Positions 10,641-21,636 of a stretch of DNA of 64,000 nucleotides are shown here, piece after piece (the stretch's first letter is position 1; every line of letters begins with the position of its first letter). This DNA comes from Oehlia diaphana (lineage: Eukaryota > Glomeromycota > Glomeromycetes > Glomerales > Glomeraceae): assembly GCA_003833135.1 (NCBI GenBank), contig QZLH01000015.1, positions 2,805 to 66,804 on the forward strand, given 5' to 3'. The notes below the pieces were generated by a model. The model saw nothing but the letters and a program-made list of their open reading frames with translations. It had not been told where the DNA came from and did not search any database. Made by a program: the position numbers and the translations under genes.

Positions 10641-11676
10641 TACAAAAAAGTTGTTTATTGATGAAAATATAATTACGCAATAATCAGGCCGATGTCTTAA
10701 AATGTTTTAAATCACGTGTCACTTCTACACGATCGTTCTGGCCATTTCTTCGCAAGCCTATACGGGCTATATCCTTCCCTTTTGTGTATAATAAGTGTAT
10801 AACTCAGGGTAGTCAGTAGTGTAATTATGACAATTTTGATTTTCGTATTTTCATGAATGTAAACTACTTTGTTATGAACAAAAGATTTATTTTAAAATGG
10901 ACTGTAAAAAAGAAAATCCAAGGAATTATGAAGTGAATAGCCGGAAATTTTGAGGTAGGGTGGATTGTTAGGAGAATTGTTCTTATATTCAATCAAAATA
11001 AGAAATATTAATGGTTTCAAAAAGTTAATAACCATAGAAAGAAAAAACATTATGCGGAAAAAATGATGATTGATTCTTAGTTCTAGGGGTATTATAAAAA
11101 AAGGAGAATTAATGTCAATATATTAAATAACGGAATGTCTAATACATGTAATAACGGTTATATCCCTATGATTAATCATATCCGGCATGTTACGATTGTT
11201 ACGTCATTCATTACCGGAAATCATTTTTTTTCGAACATAAGCACGTATAAAAGAAGAAAAGAAAACAATATTAGTATATGAAATAATTTATGAATAAAAT
11301 CTCCCATTTTACTTTCCGTTTTTATCCCATAGGATCATTATGTACATGTTGAACCAATATTTATATCATGTTAAGTATAACGTGTTTATAATATTAAACG
11401 GAAACCGATATCAAGTCCGAAGCGCAGTTATCATTGCACAACATCACGTGCTGGACGGACAACAGGACATTTGTGAAACGAGAATAGCTCCGTTATAATA
11501 TAAGGTATGGTGCTAAAATTGGTATGTATACCTACTTTCATATTAAAATCTATACTTTTATATTAATCACAATGATACAACGATAATGAGTATGATATGA
11601 CCTCGTTGTATGTACAAAAAAGAAGAAATATTTTCATTTTATTGAGAAAAGAGATAATTCGCTTCTCAGATGTGTA
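10641..11676. other. Intergenic, nothing recognised
   Basis: AT-rich with scattered ACGT-containing strings; no coding or RNA feature that I can support. Confidence 0.5.
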
Positions 11677-12969
11677 CAGCTCGAGCACCCTAGTCGCATC
11701 AAATCCCAAATAAAGTGGCCAAATTCTTTTAAGCGATTTTCATGTGAAAATCACGTGACGTTGGCCTGAATTATAAATTAGCCNNNNNNNNNNNNNNNNN
11801 NNNNNNNNNNNNNNNNNNNNNNNNNNNNNNNNNNNNNNNNNNNNNNNNNNNNNNNNNNNNNNNNNNNNNNNNNNNNNNNNNNNNNNNNNNNNNNNNNNNN
11901 NNNNNNNNNNNNNNNNNNNNNNNNNNNNNNNNNNNNNNNNNNNNNNNNNNNNNNNNNNNNNNNNNNNNNNNNNNNNNNNNNNNNNNNNNNNNNNNNNNNN
12001 NNNNNNNNNNNNNNNNNNNNNNNNNNNNNNNNNNNNNNNNNNNNNNNNNNNNNNNNNNNNNNNNNNNNNNNNNNNNNNNNNNNNNNNNNNNNNNNNNNNN
12101 NNNNNNNNNNNNNNNNNNNNNNNNNNNNNNNNNNNNNNNNNNNNNNNNNNNNNNNNNNNNNNNNNNNNNNNNNNNNNNNNNNNNNNNNNNNNNNNNNNNN
12201 NNNNNNNNNNNNNNNNNNNNNNNNNNNNNNNNNNNNNNNNNNNNNNNNNNNNNNNNNNNNNNNNNNNNNNNNNNNNNNNNNNNNNNNNNNNNNNNNNNNN
12301 NNNNNNNNNNNNNNNNNNNNNNNNNNNNNNNNNNNNNNNNNNNNNNNNNNNNNNNNNNNNNNNNNNNNNNNNNNNNNNNNNNNNNNNNNNNNNNNNNNNN
12401 NNNNNNNNNNNNNNNNNNNNNNNNNNNNNNNNNNNNNNNNNNNNNNNNNNNNNNNNNNNNNNNNNNNNNNNNNNNNNNNNNNNNNNNNNNNNNNNNNNNN
12501 NNNNNNNNNNNNNNNNNNNNNNNNNNNNNNNNNNNNNNNNNNNNNNNNNNNNNNNNNNNNNNNNNAGATACTTGAATGTGTTTATTACTATTTTCAGCAA
12601 GTTAAAGGAAAATTGTATATGATTGCATATGTATCATTTAATTTATAATTATGTTGATCATTGATAATTTTGCCATATTTTTCAGTGAAAATTTTGATGT
12701 TAAAAAGCATTAAAAATTAAATTTTACCCAGGAATATGGTGGCCAAATTTGGAAATTTTTATATATGTTACATATAATTTTTTACTAAAATAAAATGAGA
12801 ATAACTTTTTATATATTAATCCAATTTGAAAAATTAAATCATACTTTTATAGCCTTTGGTCTAATCTATTAAGATATGATAAGTATTTAAAATAATATTT
12901 CTTTTTTTAAATTTTATGGCCATTTAAAATTAGGGTTTTAGACTTGATGCGACTAGGGTGCTCGAGCTG
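11677..12969. mobile_element. TIR transposon spanning an assembly gap
   Basis: CAGCTCGAGCACCCTAGTCG (11677 onwards, continuing CATCAA) is perfectly inverted at 12944-12969, and each end is bordered outside by TA (11675-11676 and 12970-12971). Terminal CAG and a TA target duplication suit the Tc1/mariner/pogo group. Internal sequence next to each end is also related (GTGGCCAAAT at about 11716 and 12739). Most of the interior, 782 bases, is unsequenced (N), so whether a transposase is present cannot be judged. Confidence 0.7.
11784..12565. other. Assembly gap (782 N)
   Basis: Run of N. Any open frame drawn across it is meaningless. Confidence 0.98.
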
Positions 12970-13570
12970 TACGATTTTTTTGGATATTTTTTCAAAAAAC
13001 CCCATATTATTTAAAAAAAAATAAAGGGTGAAAAACGGGTTCTATTGCAGTTATTGAATTTAAGAAAATCAATAATAAGGTATGGTCAAATATCAGCTAC
13101 AGTCAACCTCCCATATAAGCACACCTCTCGGGACCAAAAAAAAATGATGTGATTATAAAAATACTATATGATGTGACTAAAGAGGAGGTATTTTTAATAT
13201 ATGTACACTGTATAGAGATCTGAAGTGGCACGTGCCACATCATACCACTATTATAGTAGAATCAGATGACATATACGAAGTATTTTCTTACGAGATTAAC
13301 CGACCCGATTTGATTTTGATTATATAGTAATATGCGACTTGTGATCAAAATTCATAAAGGATCTGCCAGATTTGTTATATGTAAAATAAAATGCTAAATG
13401 AACAAAGTTAAATATAATATATAATTCAAACGGAGACCCGACTTCTTGTGAAAAAAGATCATCATTTGTTGTTAGATGCACGACATCATATTCATGTGAT
13501 ACGGGCATACGGCGTTAAATATCCCGATTGTAAAACATTGTAAACTTAAACTTCATATTCTCCCGTTAAG
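12970..13570. other. Intergenic upstream of the first Sel1 gene
   Basis: Contains one end of a pogo-like element (next entry) and, immediately before the Sel1 start, about 40 bases (13532-13570) that are conserved upstream of the second Sel1 gene at 15270-15318: CCGATTGTAA, then a CTTAAA-TTCAT block and TTCTCC. This shared block is the likely core promoter and leader. Confidence 0.5.
13100..13215. mobile_element. Left end of a pogo-like MITE
   Basis: TA followed by CAGTCAACCTCCCATATAAG and then a CTCGGGACCAAAAA block closely parallels the left end of the complete element at 22545. No matching right end is found within several hundred bases, so the copy is truncated or strongly diverged; the right boundary is approximate. 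Confidence 0.5.
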
Positions 13571-14764
13571 ATGTCATCTACAAGTATTAAAAATGATGAA
13601 AATTTCTTAAAAGAATTTTTAAGAGGTTTTTATCAAAAAATTATTGATATTGATGATTATCATATTACATTTAAAAATACTTTGAGCGAATGGATAAAGA
13701 ATATTGCTAAGGATACCAAAACAATTTTAGAGTTAATGCAAAATCATGAAAAGTGTGAATTGTGGTTTTCCGGTATTCTTGGATTTTTTTATCAATGTGG
13801 TATTGGTTGTGATCATGTTGATAAAACTAAGGCATTGGAATTATATTTACTAGCTGTAAGTAATAAAGAAACTTTATGTCAAAAATCTACTACAAACTTA
13901 CATTTGTTGGAAGAAAATAATGATAAATGTGATATGTTACAAAACATTAATATTATTATTGGAAAATATTTATTATCATTATTTTATTATAATGACATTA
14001 TATTAGATAAAATAAATTTGAGTAAGTTAGAATATTCAGAATCTGCTAGAAAAGGTAATCCAATAGCTCAATATAATTTAGGATATTGTTATCAATATGG
14101 TAAAAGGGTAGCTAAGGATTATAATAGAGCATTTATATGGTATTCTAAATCAGCTAATAATGATTATGCATTGGGACAAAATAATTTAGGAGAATGTTAT
14201 GAGAAAGGAATTGGTATTGATAAAGATTTTGAAAAAGCATTTGAATGGTATTTCAAATCAGCTGAAAATGGGAGTGCTGAAGGTCAAAAGAATTTAGGAA
14301 ATTGTTATTATTACGGAAGAGGAGTAACAAAAGATTATAAGAAAGCATTCAAATTGTATTCCAAATCAGCTAATAGTGGATATTCTTTAGGTCAAAATAA
14401 TTTGGCTCATTGTTATGAGATTGGAATTGGAATAGATAAAGATCTTAATAAAGCATTTGAATTATATTTTAAATCAGCTAATTGTAAATGTGCTATAGGT
14501 CAATATAATTTAGGTGTTTGCTATGAGAATGGAATTGGAACTAATAAAGATAATAGTGAAGCATTTAAATGGTATTTTAAATCAGCAAATGAAGGATATA
14601 GTCTTGGTCAATATAGATTAGGTATTTGTTATAATTATGGTATAGGTACTAGCATAAATATTAAAGAAGCAACTATTTGGTATAAAAAAGCCTCAGACAA
14701 TGGATGCAAGGATGCAAATAATGAGCTAAATAAAACTAATAAACTTGTAGCATGGGTTTATTAA
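13571..14764 (+). CDS. Sel1-repeat protein (intact copy of a tandem pair)
   Basis: An intronless 397-residue protein. Residues 1 to about 155 form an alpha-helical N-terminal module (LKEFLRGFYQKI, WIKNIAKDTKTILELMQNHE, GILGFFYQCGIGC, KALELYLLAV) that is shared with the other three Sel1 loci in this window. From about 160 there are six Sel1 repeats of about 36 residues, consensus GQxNLGxCYxxGxGxxKD then KAFxWYxKSA. These stack as a helical solenoid for protein binding, as known from SEL1/Hrd3 and bacterial Sel1-like proteins. The first repeat has KRV where KGV is usual. The last repeat is degenerate (INIKEATIWYKKA). No signal peptide or membrane helix is visible. The start is the first ATG, following the conserved leader. 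The copy at 15319 is its tandem duplicate. Partner and process are unknown. Confidence 0.88.
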   Translation: MSSTSIKNDENFLKEFLRGFYQKIIDIDDYHITFKNTLSEWIKNIAKDTKTILELMQNHEKCELWFSGILGFFYQCGIGCDHVDKTKALELYLLAVSNKETLCQKSTTNLHLLEENNDKCDMLQNINIIIGKYLLSLFYYNDIILDKINLSKLEYSESARKGNPIAQYNLGYCYQYGKRVAKDYNRAFIWYSKSANNDYALGQNNLGECYEKGIGIDKDFEKAFEWYFKSAENGSAEGQKNLGNCYYYGRGVTKDYKKAFKLYSKSANSGYSLGQNNLAHCYEIGIGIDKDLNKAFELYFKSANCKCAIGQYNLGVCYENGIGTNKDNSEAFKWYFKSANEGYSLGQYRLGICYNYGIGTSINIKEATIWYKKASDNGCKDANNELNKTNKLVAWVY

Positions 14765-15318
14765 GGATTTAATAATTCTAATTAAATTAATAAATTAAAT
14801 GTATTTTATTATTGTGTAATTTTTTCGTTATATTTTACGTCGAAATATATATATATTTATCCCACGGTTCTTGTGATTTTTTTTTCTTGATATTCTCACG
14901 TACTTTCTTTTTTTTCATGCATGATTTGACTGGAGAATAGGAAAAAATTATTTAATTGCCCGTAAAAAAATAACCAAAAAGTTGATTTAAGCGTCACATG
15001 AGGTGGTGTTTATTTAAAAAGATGGGTAAAAAATCTATCAATATTGGAATAAAAAAGCTAACATTATTAGTCAAAATAAGTATATTAAAGGGCTTTATGG
15101 TACAGATACCGTGAGATAAATCAGTTATTCACGGAGTCACTATCATGGTTGTCACTATCATGGTTTCACGGCTGCGCCGTGAAAATCATTGATATCCACA
15201 GTTCCCCTTACATATATAACAACAAATTCACGTGATAGTCGTGACACGGTGGCACGGAGTATTTTACGCCGATTGTAATGTTTGAAAAACTTAAATTTCA
15301 TGTTCTCCTTAATTAACA
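14765..15318. other. Intergenic between tandem Sel1 genes
   Basis: Holds a perfect 15-base direct repeat, GTCACTATCATGGTT twice in a row near 15136-15165, followed by the hairpin-forming TTCACGGCTGCGCCGTGAA. The last 50 bases are the conserved Sel1 leader. A CACGTG string is also present. Nothing coding is seen. Confidence 0.5.
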
Positions 15319-16598
15319 ATGTCAGTTGCAAGTATTAAAAGTGATGAGAATTTCTTAAAAGAATTTTTAAGAGATTTTTATCAAAAAATTATCGTCATAG
15401 GTGATTATATTGTTACATTTGAAAATACTTTAAACGAGTGGATAAAGAATATTGGTAAGGATACCAAAACAATCTTAGAGTTAATGCAAAATCATGAAAA
15501 GTGTGAATTGTGGTTTTCCGGTATTCTTGGATTTTTTTACCAATGTGGTATGGGTTGTGATCATGTTGATAAAACTAAGGCATTGGAATTGTATTCACTG
15601 GCTGTAAGTAATAAAGAAACTTTATGTCAAAAATCTACTACAAATTTACATTTGTTGGAAGAATGTTGTGATACGTTACAAATCTTTAATTTTATTATTG
15701 AAAATATTTATTATCATTACTTTATTATAAAGATATAATTTTAGACAAAATAAACTTAAGTAAGTTAGAATATTCAGAATCTGCTAAAAAAGGTGATCAA
15801 ATAGCTCAATATAATTTAGGATATTGTTATCAATACGGTAAAAGAGTAGCTAATGATTATATTAAAGCATTTATATGGTATTCTAAATCAGCTAATAATG
15901 ATTATGCATTGGGACAAAATAATTTAGGAGAATGTTATGAGAAAGGAATTGGTACTGATAAAGATTATGAGAAAGCATTTGAATGGTATTTCAAATCAGT
16001 TGAAAATGGGAGTGCTGAAGGTCAAAAGAATTTAGGAAATTGCTATTATTATGGAAAAGGAATAACACAAGATTACGAGAAGGCATTTGAATTGTACTCT
16101 AAATCAGCTGAAAATGGAAATGCTTTAGCTCAGCATAATTTAGGTTGTTGCTACATACATGGTAATGGAGTGGTAAAAGATTATAATAAAGCAATCGAGC
16201 TGTATTCTCAGTCAGCTAATAATGGATGTAGTGAAGGTCAATATAGTTTAGCATATAGTTATGAATGTGGCGAAGGGGTTAAGAAAGATTATAACAAAGC
16301 GTTTGAATGGTATTCTATAGCAGCCAACAATGGATGTAGTGTAAGTCAATGTAGTTTGGGAAATTTCTATTATGATGGACTTGGAACAGATAAAGATGAT
16401 AATAAAGCATTTGAATGGTATTTTAAATCAGCCAATGAAGGATACAATATTGGGCAATATAGACTAGGTATTTGTTATTATTATGGTATAGGTACTAGCA
16501 TAAATATTGAAGAAGCAGTTATTTGGTTTAGAAGGTCCTCAGATAATGGATACATGGATGCAATTAAGCTAGATAAAATCAATAAATTAGTGGCATAA
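15319..16598 (+). pseudogene. Sel1-repeat gene, tandem duplicate with a one-base frameshift
   Basis: The first 127 codons from ATG 15319 match the gene at 13571 closely. Where that gene reads ATT ATT GGA AAA TAT, this copy has one G/A fewer at about 15700, so its frame runs into a stop at 15736-15738. From 15700 the next frame continues the Sel1 homology without further lesion to TAA 16596-16598, carrying seven Sel1 repeats against six in the neighbour. All other differences are codon-wise, so the break is recent, or it is a sequencing error. As written the gene would make a 139-residue N-terminal module without repeats. An internal ATG at 15909 could in principle start a repeat-only protein, but no promoter supports that. 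Confidence 0.8.
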
Positions 16599-16960
16599 GT
16601 TTATACATTATTATTTAAAATTTTTTCACGAATGATACATGCAATTTTTCATTCCTGTAAAATACTGTAGGTTATATTTTTGTGCTTACGTTAATTAATA
16701 AATGCATCGTTATCTAGTAACTATTGATGTAAAATCATAGATATAACAAATTGTGATTTAACAATATTTTAGAAAGGACCATAAAGTACAGCTATGAGTT
16801 TGCGTATAACAAGCCAAAAAAAAAACTCATGTAAAACTTTTCTTTTTATAAATGCATGATTAATTATTTATTAAATCATCTTCAGAGACCTTTATACCAA
16901 CTCAATATATATTTACTGTATATTAGCATGATGATCATAGTTTTCATTCAAATAATTTAC

Positions 16961-17047
16961 TCATTAGCTGATTTGAAAAGCCATTCAAATGCTTTTTTAT
17001 AATTTTTCGCAATTCTATTATTATATTGACCTTCAGCACATATTAGT
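16961..17047 (-). pseudogene. Sel1-repeat fragment
   Basis: On the minus strand this 87-base patch reads CAEGQYN directly followed by NRIAKNYKKAFEWLFKSAN. That is one Sel1 repeat with the conserved middle (LGxCYxxG) removed in frame. No start, stop or further repeat is present on either side. It is a scrap of a vanished Sel1 gene, opposite in orientation to the neighbouring pair. Confidence 0.65.
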
Positions 17048-17362
17048 TAATCATCTACTAGTATTATTATTTAGTATATTTTGTTCCAATAATAAAAAAT
17101 TAGATTATAGTTATGACTTTCAGTCAATAGTTTTAGAATGTTAAATAAATAAATACTTTGTTATCGTATTTTATTACTGATATTAATTTTCTTTGCTCAC
17201 TTACATAAATTATCTTCAATCAACATTTCGATAAACGTAGCCGACATTGACAATTTTTTTTACGGATAGAACGTAAAAACAGTAATTACACCATAGATAA
17301 GGATGGCCTATCCGTTCATATAAGACCCTTTAAGAAAGCTTCCGCACTGCCTTCGCATCACA

Positions 17363-17431
17363 TGATCGATTTTATATGATCAATTTAAACGTGATCGAAT
17401 TATGCTTGATCAAGCTGAGTTTTACTTGATC
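17363..17431. repeat. Five spaced TGATC sites
   Basis: TGATC occurs at 17363, 17377, 17392, 17407 and 17427, that is at spacings of 14, 15, 15 and 20 bases, and three of the five extend to TGATCA or TTGATCAA palindromes. The array is not an exact tandem repeat. A cluster of binding sites is possible but unproven. Confidence 0.4.
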
Positions 17432-17778
17432 AAATCATTGGTCAATACCATTCTAGTATTTACGCGTGGAATCAGTGTGACGAAAGAAAAATACGGACCT
17501 TGTAAATTGATTCTGACATTTGCTTTGTGAGTTGTATTTAGTTTGCGTCTTCCGTCTTCCATGAGGATTACGTAGGCTTTTAATTAATTTTGCGTGAAAA
17601 AAATGGTAGTAAATAATAAAATAAAATAAAATAGATCAGCTCACCACATTGTCTAGAATAAGGAGTCTGAATCCACTAGGTTTAGAAGTCTAGAATAAGA
17701 AACCTAAACTCTCCGGTCGGTCTAGGCTAAGATTTCCCTTGATTCCAACTAGTATCCAGTTTAAATTATATATAAATA

Positions 17779-18178
17779 CTAGCAGTTGCCCGTTGCTTCG
17801 CACCGGGAGCAGTAGTATTACTATATAATATTAAATTTTTAGTTACAATTAGAAGTTCACTGTAATTAATAATTAGATTATGAGAGTAATAAAGTATAAA
17901 TTAATTTAAATATATTAGAATAACTAAAATTATATTTACAATATAATTAATTATAATTAGAACAATACAAATTACATCTAGTACAGTAGAACTATAATTA
18001 TAAATTTATAATAATGTAAGAATGGTTAGAATATAACTAAATTAGAACGATATACAGTATATTATATCCACAATATTAAAATAATCTAATTATTGTATTC
18101 CTCTTGTGCATTATGTAATATAAGAATTTTAATATACTGCTGATATGATACAACTCTTGACAAAGTAACATATATCTG
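17779..18178 (-). mobile_element. Helitron 3' terminus with decayed helicase
   Basis: Read on the minus strand, the element ends in a hairpin (CCCG, 11-base loop, CGGG) followed six bases later by CTAG and then T, at 17782-17779. A terminal hairpin before CTRR, inserted ahead of T, is the defining 3' end of Helitrons. About 310 bases upstream (18178-18089) the same strand reads QIYVTLSRVVSYQQYIKILI. This corresponds to the YVALSRV motif near the C terminus of the PIF1-like helicase of Helitron Rep/helicase proteins. Stops surround it, so the protein is dead. The 5' end was not found. Confidence 0.7.
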
Positions 18179-19506
18179 ACTATGTATTCAATAGGGGAAT
18201 ATTTTATGTAATATACTTGGTAATTGTGTGATATTATATGATGATTTCTCTTGAAAATATTTCTTCTTTATATTTAGTTTTTATTTATCAAAAAATTTAT
18301 TATAGATTTAATTACGAAATTATTAATATTGTTATGTACAGTATCTATATAATTATAACATTCTCACTAAAAAAAAAATCGTTAATATCAAAATAACATG
18401 CATTGAAAAGACCGTAGGACATATTTCTAATCTGATTAAAAGTCTTGATCTAAATCAAAAAAGAATAAACAACATTTTTTTGGTTAAAAAAAATTCCAAA
18501 AATTTTGATAAATTCCGATTAAAAAAAATCCCCTAAAAAAAATTCAAATAAAAATTAAACAAAAAAAGAATAAAAAAAAGGTAGTTTTGGTAAAAACTGA
18601 AAAATAAAAAAAAATTATTATAGAAATAGTTAATTGTGGTAAATAAGAGAGCGGAAATGACCGGAAATAAAAATGCAATTAAAAAGAAAGATTATACTTT
18701 TTTTTTTATTAGTATTAATTCAAATTTATTTATGATAAATACGAAATAGATCGGACGCAAGAAAAACACACTTTTCAATGTTACACATTTCAAATTATTT
18801 ATACAGAGTAATCTAAATCTGACAATTTTTTAATTTTGATATTAATGTCATTAAATATTTTGTCATTTGTTCATGCAATTATTGCCTTAGTTAAAATGCA
18901 CTATTATAATTTAACATTACAATTTGAAATAATAATGCATTTTGGATAATTAAAACTTATCTGTTATTTATTACACATAAACACAAAATATAAAAAATTT
19001 ATACATTTCACTTTCATAGGGAAAGATAAAATATAATTACGTACTATATTATCAAATTTATTAAATTATTTGGGAAATTTTTAGACCTATATAATTAATA
19101 TAATGCCAGAATTACCATCTATCGAGAGTAAAATTTTTGTATCTATCTAGTGACGCTCAAAGAGGATACTATATGCAGTGCTAGACAATAATATATTGAT
19201 ATATTTTAGTTCAGTCTAATCATTCATCCATGGCTTTTTTTACTGATGCCCAACAAATTATTATAATTTTTTTTTACTTACCTCAAGATCCGAACCCAAT
19301 ACCTTCTTACATCATATTTCACATCCTAACCACTACACTAATATTAATTCCATTATCTGAGACTTTTTTACACTATATAATCACTTCTTCAATATATCAT
19401 AACCATTATTTGCAAAATACCTCATTTAAATGCTCCATTAATGTCTTATTGGTTCCAATTACATTCTCATAATAATAACTAAATTATTATTAGCATATTA
19501 AGTGCT
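18179..19506. other. Intergenic, A-rich, possibly Helitron interior
   Basis: Long A-rich and T-rich stretches, including about 200 bases rich in AAAAAATTC-type strings near 18480-18620. No further helicase or Rep motif could be recognised. A short plus frame at 19230-19472 is treated as chance. Confidence 0.45.
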
Positions 19507-20709
19507 TTATTTAAAATCTTTTTCTGTTCCAATTCCGTACTTATAACAATAAGCTAAATTATTTTGAGCCAAAGCACATCCATTATTGGCTGATTTGGAA
19601 TATAACTCAAATGCTTTATTAAAATCTTTTTCTGTTCCAATTCCGTTCTCATAACAATAAGCTAAATTATTTTGAGCCAAAGCACATCCATTATTAGCTG
19701 ATCTAGAATACCATTTAAACGCTTCATAGTAATTTTTTTCTACTCCTTTACCATATTGATAACAATATCCTAAATTACATTGACCTAAACTATACCCATT
19801 TTCAGCCGATTTAAAATATAACTCAAATGCTTTTTTCTCATTTTTTATTAGTACTCCTCTTCCATAATAATAACAATTTCCTAAATTATTTTGACCTTCA
19901 GCACACTCATTATTAGCTGATCTGGAATACCATTTAAATGCTTCATTGTAATTTTTTTCTACTCCTTTACCATATTGATAACAATATCCTAAATTATATT
20001 GACCTAAATTGTAACCATTTTTAGCCGATTTGAAATACAACTCAAATGCTTTTTTATAATCTATTGGTATCCCTCTTCCATAAAAATAAAAATTTCCTAA
20101 ATTATTTTGACCTTCAGCACAGTCATTATTAGCTGATTTAGTGTACCATTTAAATGCTTCGTTGTAATCTATCGCTATTCCTTTACCATATTGGTAGCAA
20201 TATCCCAAATTATACTGAGCAATCGAATCACCTTTTCTAGCAGATTCAAAATATTTTACTCTATCATCTAATATAATATCTTTATAATAAAACAATGATA
20301 ATAAACATTTTCCGATAATAACATTAATGTATTGTAATGTATCATAAAATTCATCATTATTTCCATTTAATAAATGTGAATTTATACATTTTTGTTTTAA
20401 AGAGTTTTCATTATTAACAGCTAATAAATACAATTCTAGTGCTTTATTTCTATCAATAATACAACCAATACCATGTTGATAAAAAAATCCAATGATACTA
20501 GTAAAATAAGAATTTTCTTTATGATACTGCATTAATTTTAAAATTGTTTTATTCTTGTTAATGTTTTTTATCCAATCGCATAAATTATTTTCAAATGTAT
20601 TATGAAAATCTTTTATTTCTAAAATTTTATGATAAAAATCTCTCACAAACTCTTTTAATAAAATTTCATCACTTTCAGAAATATTGATAATTGACGAATA
20701 ATGTGTCAT
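19507..20709 (-). CDS. Sel1-repeat protein, C-terminally truncated
   Basis: A 400-residue intronless protein starting at ATG 20709-20707 (MTHYSSIINISESDEILLKE). It has the N-terminal module shared with the other Sel1 loci (FVRDFYHKI, IIGFFYQHGIGC, KALELYLLAV), a linker, then seven Sel1 repeats from about residue 165. Repeats alternate between two sub-types (GYCYQYGKG and GNCYYYGRG), suggesting growth by duplication of a two-repeat block. The reading frame ends inside a repeat, at KDFK-stop. Compared with the identical stretch one repeat earlier (about 19610), one extra T in TTTATTT (19506-19512) causes the stop, so the original C terminus is lost. An in-frame extension upstream of 20709 has no ATG. 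Confidence 0.82.
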   Translation of the reverse strand: MTHYSSIINISESDEILLKEFVRDFYHKILEIKDFHNTFENNLCDWIKNINKNKTILKLMQYHKENSYFTSIIGFFYQHGIGCIIDRNKALELYLLAVNNENSLKQKCINSHLLNGNNDEFYDTLQYINVIIGKCLLSLFYYKDIILDDRVKYFESARKGDSIAQYNLGYCYQYGKGIAIDYNEAFKWYTKSANNDCAEGQNNLGNFYFYGRGIPIDYKKAFELYFKSAKNGYNLGQYNLGYCYQYGKGVEKNYNEAFKWYSRSANNECAEGQNNLGNCYYYGRGVLIKNEKKAFELYFKSAENGYSLGQCNLGYCYQYGKGVEKNYYEAFKWYSRSANNGCALAQNNLAYCYENGIGTEKDFNKAFELYSKSANNGCALAQNNLAYCYKYGIGTEKDFK

Positions 20710-20764
20710 TTTAATAATTTTAATAAATTTGAATTTTTGAATTTTGCAAACATTTTCTGTATAA

Positions 20765-21440
20765 GCTTTACTTATATATATATAGAAAAGAATGAATGAA
20801 TTCAAATTTAGCTTAGCAATGAAAAACGCCGTATCTGTTATTAACTTCGTTCAATCAAATGATTTTACCCTGTACATAAGTAAATTATAGTTAAGAGAAA
20901 CTTTTGCAAGCTACATTTCTATATTGATTATTTATTTTTAAGCATAGAAAGATATATAAGAAATAAATCCAAATTTGGCTTCTTTACAATGAAAAAGAGC
21001 CTGGTGTAATAGAAATATTTATAGTTGACAAAGAAATTTATATATCATATTAAGAAGTAAACAATCAATTTGAGCTTTATAAAGAAAACCGGCGTATCCA
21101 TTATATATATTATTTCAACCAAATGATTTAATTAGAACGTAAAAATTTCACAAAATATGTCCAACAAAATAAGAAATATTTATAGTAAACTATAGTAACC
21201 TTTATTTCTTTAAAAACAAACTTTTATTATTATCTTTGTTTTTACTTAAGCATTGAAAATATGTAAGAAAATATCAATCTAAAATCGGCTTAACAAAGAA
21301 AGTGAATACTTAGCATGTAAAAATTCTCTTCGCCCGTACAGCGAAATAGGAAATATCTATAGTTGTGTCATAAGCTTTATTTAAATATATACAGAAAAGG
21401 ATCAATCCAAATTTGACTTCATAATGAAGCGCCATATCAC
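20765..21440 (-). repeat. Serially duplicated upstream segment of a Sel1 gene
   Basis: Five degenerate copies of one block lie upstream of the Sel1 start, at about 20770, 20945, 21055, 21250 and 21375. Each has an AGCTTT or AGCATT-GAAA string, a TATA-rich stretch, AAGAAATnAATC, CAAATTTGGCTT and then an AATGAAnAAG-like end. The copy nearest the gene contains the TATATATATATAG that is the likely TATA box about 65 bases before the ATG. The copies share order but not exact spacing (about 110-195 bases). Confidence 0.5.
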
Positions 21441-21636
21441 GTGATTGCCGTACTCATAGGTATTTTTGAGATACATGGCCAAAAGTAACCTAATTCTACC
21501 GGAACTGATTAACATTTTTAAGCCGTATATTGTATCCAGCATGAATGCATGATGCTACTTACTAAATACACATAATAAAATATAATGAAAATCGTTATAG
21601 TAAATATTAAACCAAAATTTATTCGTTTGTTTTGCT

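Larger units (their letters stand above)
16599..17778. other. Intergenic between the Sel1 pair and the Helitron end
   Basis: Besides the Sel1 scrap it contains the TGATC array (17363-17431), a short (AAAAT)n run at about 17610-17634 that could be an old retroposon tail, and two copies of GTCTAGAATAAG (17651 and 17688). Confidence 0.45.

Noticed and set aside
11740..12600. Long open frame across N
   Set aside because: Almost all residues are unknown; an artefact of the gap. The same applies to 59472-60095.
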